Source: Lytechinus pictus
Lineage: Eukaryota > Echinodermata > Echinoidea > Temnopleuroida > Toxopneustidae
NCBI RefSeq assembly: GCF_037042905.1
Contig: NC_087252.1
Location: 2,239,501-2,303,500, forward strand
Direction: 5' to 3'
DNA length: 64,000 nucleotides
Below are positions 55,301 through 64,000 of the stretch, one piece after another. The notes under the pieces are model-generated. The model was given only the letters and a program-made list of their open reading frames with translations. It was not told the origin of the DNA and searched no databases. Position 1 is the first letter of the stretch; each line of letters opens with the position of its first letter. A program made the position numbers and the translations under genes.

Positions 55301-56917
55301 GGTGATGTTGACTATGTCGTCAAAACTCCAGATAGACGAAAGAAAAAGCGTGTATGTCATGTGAATATGATAAAAGCCTATGTTCGAAGAGATGATGAAA
55401 AGAGAGCACAACCAGTGTTGAGTGCTGTAGAATCTGAGCTGAATGATGAAAGTGAAGAGATGTGTAAAATTGAGAGAGATGAACCATGTGTGAAATTGAA
55501 AAATTCAGAAGTTCTAACACACATCAATGACAAACTAACCCACTTGTCTGAGAAGGAGAGGAGGGATGTGAAGGAGCTGTTGAATGAGTATCCGCAGTTA
55601 TTTGCAGATATTCCATCTCGTACTGATGTTGTTGAACATGATGTTTGTGTGGGAGATACCACCCCAATCAAGCAGGCACCTTATCGTGTTAACCCAGTAA
55701 AGATGAAGAATCTTGAAAAAGAAATAGAGTACATGCTGCAGAATGGCATCATTGAGCCAAGTAGCAGCGCATGGTCGTCACCATGCATCTTAGTTCCGAA
55801 ACCGGATAAGTCGTATCGTTTCTGTACCGACTACAGAAAAGTCAATTCGAGTACAAAGACCGATTCTTTCCCCATACCGCGCGTAGATGACTGTATTGAC
55901 CGTATAGGCAAGGCGAAGTATGTGAGCAAATTCGATATGCTTAAAGGCTATTGGCAGATTCCGTTGACTAAGAGAGCGCAAGAAATATCCGCATTTGCTA
56001 CACCTCAAGGCCTATTCCATTACACTGTGATGCCATTCGGTATGAAAAACGCGCCGGCTACATTCCAAAGACTTGTGAATAGTCTTGTCTCTGGTCTTGA
56101 AGGCTGTGAAGCTTACATAGATGACTTGATTGTGTATAGTGAAGATTGGGAAGTTCATGTACAAAGAATCAGAGATTTGTTCAGGAGATTGTCTGATGCC
56201 AAATTGACAGTCAACTTGGCAAAGAGTGAGTTTGGAGGTGCTACTGTTAGTTTCTTGGGTCACGTTGTTGGTTCAGGTCATGTTCGACCACTCTCAGCGA
56301 AGGTAGAAGCTATTCAGGCGTTCCCGACTCCAACCAACCGGAAGGAACTGATGAGGTTTCTTGGCATGGCAGGCTACTACAGACGATTCTGCCATAACTT
56401 CTCTGATGTCGTCGCCCCGCTGACCAATCTACTACGCAAGGAGGTGAAGCTCATCTGGTCCAGTGACTGTCAGAGTGCTTTTGACAAAGTGAAAGCACTC
56501 CTATCTACCAATCCTGTACTGGTGGCTCCAGATTTTAGTCAGCCATTCTCTCTGATGGTTGACGCTAGTGATGTGGGTGCCGGAGCTGTTCTTACGCAGA
56601 AAGATGAACAGGGAACAGACAGGCCCATATCGTTCTTCTCAAGGAAGTTTTCGAGCAGTCAGAGAAATTATTCCACTGTGGAGAAGGAAACTTTGGCGTT
56701 AATCTTTGCACTGCAACACTTTGAAGTGTATGTGAGTGGATCTCAACATGCATTGGACATATGGACAGATCATAATCCTTTGACGTTTCTAAGTAAGATG
56801 AAAAACAAAAATCAAAGACTTACAAGGTGGAGTCTACTGCTCCAAGAGTACAACTTGAACATTAGACATCTACCGGGAAAAGACAACATTATTGCAGACA
56901 CATTGTCGCGAGTGTAA
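52370..56917 (+). CDS. Gypsy gag-pol polyprotein (Gag-PR-IN-RT-RH)
   Basis: Start ATG 52370 has ideal context (ACCATGG) and begins M-A-E-F-S; 1,515 residues with no frameshift. Gag (1 to about 330) has a coiled, Glu/Arg-rich stretch near 85-120. Zinc knuckle C-Y-A-C-x(4)-H-x(4)-C is at 337-350. Protease D-T-G-A-S is at 416-420. Integrase: H-H-C-C zinc region from His 665, catalytic D736, D795 and E831 (D-x35-E), and the G-P-Y module at 969. RT: D1189 and Y-I-D-D at 1249-1252. RNase H: D1398, E1440, D1467. It ends H-L-P-G-K-D-N-I-I-A-D-T-L-S-R-V, the usual RNase H end. Confidence 0.93.
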   Translation: MAEFSLDDFVDSPSVEKLLVLKKVHLLEIAHHYQVAEVRTTWRKLEILKAVIQWLVEEEDVLPLEALSKVPIESVNVDLTEKLRLKELELEIAKVALEREQVVLRREHENAREREEIRQVKSDFDVAKHVRMVPVFQEGEEIEKYFLHFEKVAVSLSWPQEKWSHLLQSQLKGKARDAYSALSVDDAGRYDVVKAAVLRAYELVPEAYRQQFRKTRKDETETHLEFARCKQQLFDRWSSSLHADSFDKLREIILLEEFKRSVHFDVRLHLEEQQIGTLNEAAKLADDYALTHKITNKKSDETNKSGKWKNKNKNGASAHNKKEVKSQSKDDEQEKKCYACHKVGHFKAKCPTLKGKTSESSNAHPNAFVKNLQSSESRIEPVNLEKVKKQYEPFVSVGYVSLAGSVEARKVKVLRDTGASQSLILESVLPFGEKSCVGASVLLQGIGDGFVKAPLHVVDLKSDLVSGSVKMAVRPSLPVADVSIILGNDLAGDKVVPCPVVSAIPCESSKTEQLVAEFPTVFPSCAVTRSMAKKVESESKSSELDEVNLGDSFFCRLVDDECESNVNEGAGETQSTEEKSKCEPMPISKSKLLEEQQKDPQLVSMFERAISEEEALTVPVCYYMKSGVLMRKWRPIDVPADEVWKEVHQIVVPSTYRPEILSLAHEAPLAGHLGVYKTREKILSHFFWPGLQKDVANHCRSCHVCQVVGKPNQKIPVAPLKPVPAFDEPFARIIIDCVGPLPRTKAGNEFLFTIMCASTRYVEAIPLRRITANNVSKALIKFFTTVGLPRTVQSDQGSNFMSKVFKQVLGQLGIEHVVSSAYHPESQGALERCHQTLKNMLKTYCLETEKQWDEGIPLLLFALRESVQESLGFSPFQLVYGHEVRGPLRLLSERLLSDEEDVNMLDYVSSFRERLHRACEVARKNLSDSQEKMKSWYDKKSKERNFKAGDEVLVLLPVVGNALQARFSGPYTILKKVGDVDYVVKTPDRRKKKRVCHVNMIKAYVRRDDEKRAQPVLSAVESELNDESEEMCKIERDEPCVKLKNSEVLTHINDKLTHLSEKERRDVKELLNEYPQLFADIPSRTDVVEHDVCVGDTTPIKQAPYRVNPVKMKNLEKEIEYMLQNGIIEPSSSAWSSPCILVPKPDKSYRFCTDYRKVNSSTKTDSFPIPRVDDCIDRIGKAKYVSKFDMLKGYWQIPLTKRAQEISAFATPQGLFHYTVMPFGMKNAPATFQRLVNSLVSGLEGCEAYIDDLIVYSEDWEVHVQRIRDLFRRLSDAKLTVNLAKSEFGGATVSFLGHVVGSGHVRPLSAKVEAIQAFPTPTNRKELMRFLGMAGYYRRFCHNFSDVVAPLTNLLRKEVKLIWSSDCQSAFDKVKALLSTNPVLVAPDFSQPFSLMVDASDVGAGAVLTQKDEQGTDRPISFFSRKFSSSQRNYSTVEKETLALIFALQHFEVYVSGSQHALDIWTDHNPLTFLSKMKNKNQRLTRWSLLLQEYNLNIRHLPGKDNIIADTLSRV

Positions 56918-57997
56918 ACAAAATCCTAAACTTTGACCAATTTGATAACATGGACTTTGTGTGAACTTTGAACTCTGGACAATTGAAGTTAACGTCGTGT
57001 GTATCAATGTGAAATTCGGACAATGAAAGTTTGATATCATCAATGTGATAAACTTTGAACGTTTGTCATCGTGTTATGTCATCGTGACGTTTGAGCAGTG
57101 AACATTTGACAGCGTGTTAATTCATCGTGACATTTGAACTGTGAACGTTTGATATTGTGTATAATCAAGGTGAAATTTGGAAACTGCACTTTCAGTGAAC
57201 TGTTGAACTTGAAACTTATATCATCATGTGAATTTATACCTAAATGCTTACTTGTCATCTCAACTTAATGGATACTCCGGAATGGACTCTATACCATGTT
57301 TGATTTGAAAGTGAACTGAACTTGTGTTTTTTCTGGATTTCTGGATGCCAACTGTGCTCATGTTTACACTATGTGACTATATCTTGGATCAAGTAATCTG
57401 AACCTACTGTGAATCTTCATGAACATTCAATGAACCCTAACACTGAAGCAATGATGTTGAACTTCGTTGAACTGAAACTATAATTGGAAGAAGATATTGG
57501 AAATCAGAAGTTAGAACTTACATCTTGAATGATTTCTCATGTCATTGACTTTTGGACTCAGTGAAGCAATGCTTTTTATATTGCTTTTCTCATCACACTT
57601 GGAAGTAATATCATGTATTTTTTATGTTGATTATTCATGTGAAATTTCTTATGACTATGTTTATTACGAACATACATGTATTTCAGAACATGCGTGTACA
57701 TTTTGATGAATAAGTTTTACTACATGCATGCGCTATCAATACATGTCTGTTTTACTCATTTCATTATACTATGTTTTATATTATGCTTTTCTTTTGCCAA
57801 AGTATGCGAAATTGCTGCACAAAAAGCGTGAAATTGAAAAAGGGCATTTCGATGTGTTTTAATACATTAACTGTGTTTGGTTAAGGGCTATATTCATTGT
57901 GATAATGTTCGTTTATATTAACAAGCAAAATTTGAGTTGCGAACATACTTATTGCAATTTCTTTGAAAAATTATAAGCATGTTTTTAAGGAAGGGAG
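56918..57997 (+). other. Gypsy 3' noncoding region and polypurine tract
   Basis: 1,080 bases without a long frame. The first 250 are quasi-repetitive, with 'gtgaactttgaac'-like phrases recurring (TTTGAAC, GTGAAC). AAGGAAGGGAG just before the LTR at 57998 is the polypurine tract. No envelope-like gene. Confidence 0.75.
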
Positions 57998-58254
57998 TGT
58001 GACGAGATAATAATACACGTTTAAGTCTGGAGGACAGACTAAAAAAAGGATAACGCTATGTGAACAACGGACTTGTGAATCTGAATCGTCATGTGTACAT
58101 TTTGTAAATAAACTGTTTTTAAACGATTTGACACGGCGTGGCTTGTTTGCTAATTCAGGAGTGTCTGGATGGAGAACAAGATTCAGGAGGTTTACGTTGG
58201 TGTTTGTCCAGGACAGGTAACAATAAGAGCTTGTATGGACCAGCAAACGTAACA
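57998..58254 (+). repeat. 3' LTR of Gypsy element
   Basis: 257 bp, TGTGACGAG...GTAACA, followed by target copy CTTA. Confidence 0.93.
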
Positions 58255-58258
58255 CTTA

Positions 58259-59665
58259 ACATTTCATGAAAACTATGAAAACTGTGCACCAAATTTTCGA
58301 GTCTTGCCCCCCCCCCCCCCCCGGAAATATTATCTACATGTGGTCATGCAAAATGGCATGACTGGAAATCCCACATTTTGAAAAGAGCATTTGACAGGGT
58401 CACACTTTACCCCTTTTTCAACATTTTCTTTTATGGCGCCGGTGAAGTGCAAAAATATGTGCGCTGCTCGCCAAAAGCTGGATCCGCCTATGATCCTCAT
58501 CCTTTCGTTAGCCATGGTAAATTGCCATCTTGAATGACGTCATCAAACCTACAGACGTCCTTACCAGTCGCCATATATCGCGATTCGTGCCCGCTGCGTT
58601 GCGCTTGTCTATATATCGCTAATTTTTGTGTGCGTGCGTTCGGAACTTGTCGCATGCATCATGGATGCATGCATTGACTGGCCAGGATATCGAACATTTT
58701 AATCGGAAAGCCTTGATATAAGCCTTACTTCAGGAACGTAGAGAGCAGCAATACACGGCTGCCAGTGTTTTCTCGCAAAAAAAATGAATTAAATAAAAAA
58801 AATAAGGAATATTTCATCGGTAACGTATATTTCCGATATTTTACTTAAAAATGCGTTTTATCAAAAGAGAGATTAGAGTTCAAGATGATATAACGTCATT
58901 TAGACCTAAACAAAATCAAATCTAGACAAAACACTATAGGCCCAAATTGGGTAAAAATGATTACACATGCGGGCTCGTACTAACGTACTACCGTCAGTGA
59001 ATGGGGATTGTCGTAAACTGTCAAAAATTATTAAATAAATCCCAAGAAACGACGGTCAATCCTGTTTAATGACAACGAAATCATTTTTGTTTCACCATTC
59101 CAAAAATAAGGAGAGAAATGACTGAACATAAACGCAAAAAATATGAGAGAGATAGAAAAAAAAAGTTTACATCGTATACCTCACCTGTTTAGAGAGTTTT
59201 CTTAAAAACACATTAAATGAATTTACAGTCTATTTCGTTGAAGGGATGGAGGGTGGTAACATTTGAGTTAACCAGGTAAACCAAATAAAAGGTAGTAAAA
59301 ATGTAACAAATAGAGCCACAAGAGAAATGCAACACAAGAATTGGAGTGAGTCAGGGAAAACGGTTTTGTGCTTGTGTATCTTGCAAGCAGTGTAATTTGA
59401 TATATTATACGTTTGTCTTAGAATCACCTTTGAATCATAGAATAATCAGTAGAAAATATATTTTCAAAGACATCCTATTAAAGATTTGCAAAATGACCTT
59501 TCAATTTGAGATTTTTGTCTGTATGTATATTATAGATATTATTAAAAGTAAAAAAAAAACACATAAACAGATGGACTTTCACGGGCAAAGCTTTTATTGT
59601 AAGATCTTTACAGTGACATTTTTTTTAAATGAGTTTTAATTTAAGTCCTTCTTATCCCCATGTAG
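58259..59665. other. Remainder of F-G intron in gene 2
   Basis: Collinear with 13043-13485 then 19563-20645 of gene 1, without the I-group LINE (empty site at 58712-58717) and without the right inverted-repeat arm's second part. Confidence 0.75.
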
Positions 59666-59935
59666 TCCCAGTTCAACTCCAAAAGACCATTGGAAATGAA
59701 GAAGTATGTGAATTCGTCCGTAGACTTACAGGAAGGCATCGCAAGCGATTGGCAAACGAGACACCGGCGACTGAAGACAACAAAATATCCAACTTTGCAG
59801 AAGAAAACAATGAAATGTTGTTTGATGCAAAATCTATGGTTCGAGACTGGATTGAAAGTGAGCAATGCAGTAATTATGAGAAGAGATGTAAACTGGATGA
59901 TAGTCTGATTAAAATTGGTCGACATGATATGACAG
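59666..59935 (+). CDS. Gene 2 module G
   Basis: Matches 20646-20915; differences S/C, K/N and T/S plus one silent. Confidence 0.79.
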
Positions 59936-60128
59936 GTAAACATACGATAAAATATATTGTGATTGACGTATCATATCTCTATTTGTATTTACTTGAAAAG
60001 TCTGTTCTTAAAAAAAGGTATATAATTTCATTCAACATTAACTATTTCCCCGTTATTGTGAGTCATTTACATGCACATTATATTTAAAAATATGTAAATT
60101 TACACATTTGTTTATTTTAGTAAATTAT

Positions 60129-60167
60129 TTTTTATGTGAGAGTTTAGATGAAACTCTCACATAAAAA
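60129..60167. other. Perfect 17-bp hairpin (gene 2 copy)
   Basis: Identical to 21109-21147. Confidence 0.6.
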
Positions 60168-61569
60168 GTAGTTTTCTTCCCCATAGTTCCATATACAGGG
60201 TATTGTATTGTTGTAGGCATATACTTGAAATTTGTGAACAGAATCATCCTGATTAAAAAATGCAGGTTAATAGTTTAGACACTGATAATAATGATAATAT
60301 TAATGAAAATTAATAATGATCATGATGACGATGACAACGATGATGATGATGATGATGAAAATAATGATAATAACAACAATAATGATAATAGCAATGATAT
60401 TAATAATTAAAATTATTTTACAATATACGTGTATTTATATAGGGCAAATAATATATTTACGTATTATATTGCGCTGCACAAGTGCAAGAGCTCACTAAAT
60501 GCTCTACGTACTACCAGAATAAATAGCACATAGAGCATTAATACTCCTGATTTCATAAAATGAGAACGAAATGTAAATTGCTGTTTTCTTTCTGAAAACT
60601 CTTGTTATCGCCAGATTTTTTCGGCACAATTCACTTTCGGCGAAAAAAAGATCCCGAACTCTCGGCAAACTTGCATCGGGAGTCAAAAACATTCCGTAAG
60701 TTTTTATGCCATATCTTTCTTTATAACTTATTCCTTCAGGAACTATTATTTTTTCTAAGAAATATCATATATATATATATTGTGTTATCCTTATGCAGCG
60801 TCCTTTGCTTATTAGTTTTATAACCAAAAGGGCTACCCTAACTAAAACTGAAAGTACACTCTCTTCTATTATTTATGCCATGATGCATTTAGTTTTTTAT
60901 AAGTAGACATAAGTTATTTTTTTCTTTTTTTACGAAATCTGCCTATATTCCTTCAATTGTGCATTTGTTTTGTATTATTTTGTACTTCCTGATTAGAACA
61001 AAATATTGGCGAATGCCAGTGACATTCTAATAAATTCAATTCATATTATTCTTTTAAATTGAACAACCTTCTTACTTCCTTTATAGAACACATTTATCGC
61101 GTCTATGACAATTATGCCATATATCTAAAAAAAAAAAACTTTACACTTTTGAAATGACTGCAAAATGAAGACGAAACATGATTATGTGGAGAAAGTTTAT
61201 ATGCATGAATAATACAGCTCACCTTTCATATGACGTCAATTTCGTTCAAAAAGTATTTGGCATAAGCTTAGTTATTTATTTTTATAAAGCAATGAAAATA
61301 AGGTTGGGCAGGAATCGATCATGATTTCAACATGAACAATATTTTTCGACCATTTGGTAACAAGTGAAAATTAATTCCATGAGCTATCGATATACATGTA
61401 CTTAAAAATCCTCTCCCTGAATCGTAAGTTTGTTATGTGGCAGTCATTTTAAAGTGTAGAGGGTTTCATTTTACACACACGTATTTGTGCAACACATTGT
61501 GTAAAATTTCGACTTTTTTATTATAATTTCGGAAGCAATAATGGATCTTGTACTACTGCATGATTATAG
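60168..61569. other. Rest of G-H intron, gene 2
   Basis: Holds a GATGAT-type microsatellite (about 60320-60400) and the candidate small exon 60651-60695. Otherwise AT-rich, with indels relative to gene 1. Confidence 0.6.
60651..60695 (+). CDS. Candidate 45-base exon between G and H (gene 2)
   Basis: AAAAAG acceptor and CC|GTAAGT donor, phase 1-1, encoding D-P-E-L-S-A-N-L-H-R-E-S-K-T-F. See 21595-21639; weak acceptor. Confidence 0.3.
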
Positions 61570-61806
61570 ATCTTGCGACGATCTTCGACGATGATTTAAT
61601 CCGGTTAAGAACGCTTATGACTTGCCTTGACGAAGACATGATGCAAACGTTCTGCGAGAAAGTAGGTATACCCCTTAAAGTAGAAGGACCGAAAAAGAAG
61701 AGTTCGGACATTATTGATCTTCGACAATGGAGAGACAGTCACTTACAGTATACAGTGAAAGAAGTCTTCTCAGAAGTATCTGGATTCATGACAAATAAAA
61801 CTAAAG
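61570..61806 (+). CDS. Gene 2 module H
   Basis: Same length and splice sites as 22335-22571, but a dozen or so replacements, for example E-E-F-C-R to Q-T-F-C-E and G-P to S-S. The W-R-D-S-H core is unchanged. Confidence 0.76.
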
Positions 61807-62238
61807 GTAAGGACCAATGGGTGTGAGATAGCAGCTCCCGACTACTTTTTGTAAGTAATTCTATTTCCAGAAGAATTGAACGATGTGCTTCATAATTTGG
61901 AGAAATGTCTATTTTTGCTTCAAGAAATCAAACGTTTTTTTGTCTTAATTATAATCATTATTGTAACACTTTTTTCTATATTTATTTTATTATATAGTTT
62001 ACGCAATACGTAAAAGTGAAACATGTGGATCATGGGTTTCTTTCGCAAATAAGTACCTGATCAGATGCACCCTCTTTCGATAAGCTTAAAGATTACGAAG
62101 TAAAATGAAAATAAAACAAAAATGACTTTACACAACTATTGTAAAAAGTTTTATAATTATGGTTCTTAACGACCTGAATATAAATATTAAAGAGATAATA
62201 AAATGTGTTGTTTTTTCGATGGAAATCCACATTTTCAG
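61807..62238. other. Intron H-I, gene 2
   Basis: 432 AT-rich bases, collinear with 22572-23011; nothing else seen. Confidence 0.6.
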
Positions 62239-62370
62239 TAAACTTTGTAACGGATCAAGAACTTGAGTGGCTGGTGTCTCAAGCGACAATTGACGACAAG
62301 GTGGGGGACTTTACCAGTAAAAAACGACTCCACTGGAAGAGATCAAAAAGGACAGCAAGAAAACTAATGG
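62239..62370 (+). CDS. Gene 2 module I (first half of split module)
   Basis: 132 bases as in gene 1, GTGAG donor. The D-Q-E-L-E-W-L-V-S-Q-A-T-I-D-D-K part is kept; the second half is heavily changed. Confidence 0.72.
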
Positions 62371-62671
62371 GTGAGCTTTTAGTTGTGACATTCTCGTTAT
62401 GATGTTATCTATCGTCTATATTTTTAAGTTAAACCGTTGACATTATGCGCACATTTGACACTTAGATTCAATAGGATTCAATTTTGATAACAACTGAAAT
62501 GAGAAATGTCCGACGAAGAGCTTTTCAGTATATATATTAAAATCGAAGATAGTCATATTTCACGTTGAATGAAAAATGTCATAAGTAAACTAAATATCTT
62601 CTAAATGCATACATGTAGTTGTGCGTATATTCATTTTTACATCAAAATGTCATGATTATCATTACATTCAG

Positions 62672-62905
62672 CTACACTCAGCTTAATGTCCGACGACCAT
62701 GATGGAAAGTATCAACCCAAGTTTGAGCGATCACTCTCACAAGAAGGGACAGGAAAAGAAAACGCCGGTTCTCATGAAGAATCGCAGGAAGAAGATATAT
62801 CTTCGTCTGATCTGGGGCAACAACTGAGATTATGGAGAAGAAAGCGTGTAGACAAATCTTGTCGAAAGCCATTGAGATCGGCTTTCAAATCTGTAGGGCT
62901 AGAAG
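62672..62905 (+). CDS. Gene 2 module J
   Basis: 234 bases after a good CATTCAG acceptor, which also fixes the acceptor choice in gene 1. Acidic loop then Q-L-R-L-W-R-R-K-R and L-R-S-A-F-K-S-V-G-L-E-G. Confidence 0.74.
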
Positions 62906-63397
62906 GTAAATACAATATGGAATCACATAGAAACATCCGTGACTGAATATTTTTTGTTCATAAGGTACACACTTTCTCATTTCCTTGTCATTATCGAACA
63001 CTGAATTCGACGATGAATAAATATTCAAAATATAAAGAAAATAGGAAGAAAAATGATATACAGTATAGGGTATTTCAGAGTTTGAATAGATTGAGGGAAC
63101 CTTTGTTATGTTCAGCCCTAATTGTTCGTAGTCCGCCCCTAATTATTTTTAGTTCCAGATAAACACGACACGATATAATAAAATCTTATTTTGTTTGGCG
63201 CACGCTCTCCTTGTCATTCATATTATTCATTGGATTTTAGTGACATGAATCCTGAGATTGATGTGATTTTATTATAAGTCTAAATAAAACCCTATGATTA
63301 GTAAAAAAAAAAGTGAAATTAATTTCAAGTACGATTATTGAGTTGGGAGTATTACACAAATAATGATCATGTATGCACATTTGATTGATCCCAATAG
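62906..63397. other. Intron J-K, gene 2
   Basis: 492 AT-rich bases without the microsatellite and insert seen in gene 1. Confidence 0.6.
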
Positions 63398-63688
63398 AAT
63401 GCATCGTAAACAAGACGCCACGGGAAAGGGTGTATGAAGTAGAGATTATACGAGCAGCCTTTCTCATATTGATGAGGGACGTTTATCCCGTCATAGAAGC
63501 ACTGGAAATCAACAAAATAACGACTTCGAAGTACATGAGACAGTGTTCTGTTCTAGACAAAGGATCGTTGGATCTTCTGTTCCAGATCTGCGAAGTAAAG
63601 GACAAATCGGAAAGCTACAATCGTCTTGATTTCTGTGCAAAGCTCACAAATATGGGTTATGTCGATGTTGCAAGATCTATATATTTAG
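63398..63688 (+). CDS. Gene 2 module K (last exon in window)
   Basis: 291 bases, nine fewer than 25260-25559 (three residues missing after I-C). Ends G-Y-V-D-V-A-R-S-I-Y-L-G, phase 1, GTACG donor. Exons for modules L and M and the stop are expected beyond 64000. Confidence 0.78.
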
Positions 63689-63843
63689 GTACGATATCAC
63701 TGACGTACACAGGGACTGCGCCAGGGTGTTATTCGAATGAGGGGGGGGGGGTATTAATTAAAAATCGACTAACATGGGTTGTGCTCTGAAATAATTTAAT
63801 CAATTATATAAGCCTCATATTCCGTTTAGCAAAATGGAAGTAC

Positions 63844-64000
63844 CATGGTGTAGCTGTTCAGATTCTCACCTTGTAATCAGAGGGTTGTGTGATCGAATCC
63901 CACCACGGCCTAGCGTCCTCTGGCTAGGCGTCAATCCAGAGTTTATCGCTCTTCTTTCCCAGGTGCTCAATGGGTACCCGGTAGGATGCGAAAGCCTATT
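63844..64000 (+). mobile_element. tRNA-derived SINE cut by the window edge
   Basis: A box TGGTGTAGCTG (63846-63856), B box TGATCGAATCCC (63890-63901), then a body with CAATGGGTACCCGGTAGGAT, related to the SINE at 32656. The tail lies outside. Confidence 0.75.

Larger units (their letters stand above)
51379..58254 (+). mobile_element. Complete Gmr1-type Ty3/Gypsy LTR retrotransposon
   Basis: A 6,876-bp element with 257-bp LTRs, a 4-bp target duplication CTTA (51375-51378 and 58255-58258), and the empty site preserved in gene 1 at 13039-13042. It has a primer-binding site after the left LTR, one long gag-pol frame and a purine tract before the right LTR. The integrase lies before the RT, the order described for Gmr1-like elements of deuterostomes and otherwise typical of Ty1/Copia. 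One LTR mismatch and an open frame indicate a recent, possibly still active insertion. Confidence 0.93.
34041..64000 (+). other. Gene 2: multi-Death-fold-like receptor with two Ig domains (3' end off window)
   Basis: Sixteen exons are visible: 34041-34140, 34937-35284, 35950-36363, 41189-41281, 41744-41797, 42335-42577, 42799-43689, 44486-44731, 45479-45754, 46955-47203, 47962-48243, 59666-59935, 61570-61806, 62239-62370, 62672-62905 and 63398-63688. The order is signal peptide, Ig1, Ig2, TM, linker, modules A-K; modules L and M are expected to the right by comparison with gene 1. Summed with those two the protein would be about 1,630 residues. All introns are phase 1. An intron LINE and an intron Gypsy element are specific to this copy. 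Confidence 0.82.

Noticed and set aside
56918-57997. Envelope gene in the Gypsy element
   Set aside because: No frame of useful length between RNase H and the right LTR.

Overview
This is AT-rich animal DNA with no bacterial features. It holds short exons joined by GT/AG introns, several classes of retrotransposon, tRNA-derived SINEs, MITEs and microsatellites. The repeat set points to a marine deuterostome, most likely an echinoderm such as a sea urchin. The main clue is a Ty3/Gypsy element whose integrase precedes its reverse transcriptase (the Gmr1-type order known from deuterostomes). The species assignment is inference.

The window is a tandem duplication. Gene 1 runs from before the window to a stop at 27330, and gene 2 runs from about 34041 past the right edge. 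Both are on the + strand and match exon for exon (offset 38-39 kb). Gene 2 shows the N-terminal half: signal peptide, two Ig-like domains, transmembrane exon, short linker, then a long series of cytoplasmic exons. Gene 1 lacks the N-terminal exons (they lie left of the window) but shows the C-terminus. Together they describe a type I membrane receptor of about 1,400-1,630 residues. Its cytoplasmic part is a string of about twelve small helical modules that look like divergent Death-fold domains. The first six alternate as three pairs of two module types (A/B, C/D, E/F). Every internal exon is phase 1-1, so modules could be gained or lost without changing frame. I do not recognise this gene as a described family, and I regard it as the most interesting system in the window.

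Layout: 1-9583 holds the TM, linker and modules A-F of gene 1. An 11-kb intron (9584-20645) carries a GGCGCC-rich minisatellite, inverted repeats and a full-length 6.1-kb non-LTR retrotransposon of the I group (ORF1 plus EN-RT-RNase H) on the - strand. Modules G-M and the stop lie at 20646-27330. The spacer 27331-34040 holds the probable 3' UTR, a decayed LINE, a terminal-inverted-repeat element cluster and two SINEs. Gene 2 has its signal peptide and Ig exons at 34041-36363. A CR1/L2-like LINE lies in the next intron (37043-40776). TM, linker and modules A-F follow at 41189-48243. An intron then carries a young, apparently intact 6.9-kb Gypsy element (51379-58254), and modules G-K lie at 59666-63688. 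The last two exons of gene 2 should lie just right of the window.

Because the two copies are so similar, each mobile element present in only one copy has an empty-site counterpart in the other. This gives clean insertion boundaries and shows that the two large elements inserted after the duplication. Between the copies the exon coding for B differs by seven in-frame 57-bp repeat units (3 versus 10), and most point differences in exons A and D change amino acids. Domain names rest on pattern recognition in the translations; no database or structure search was possible.
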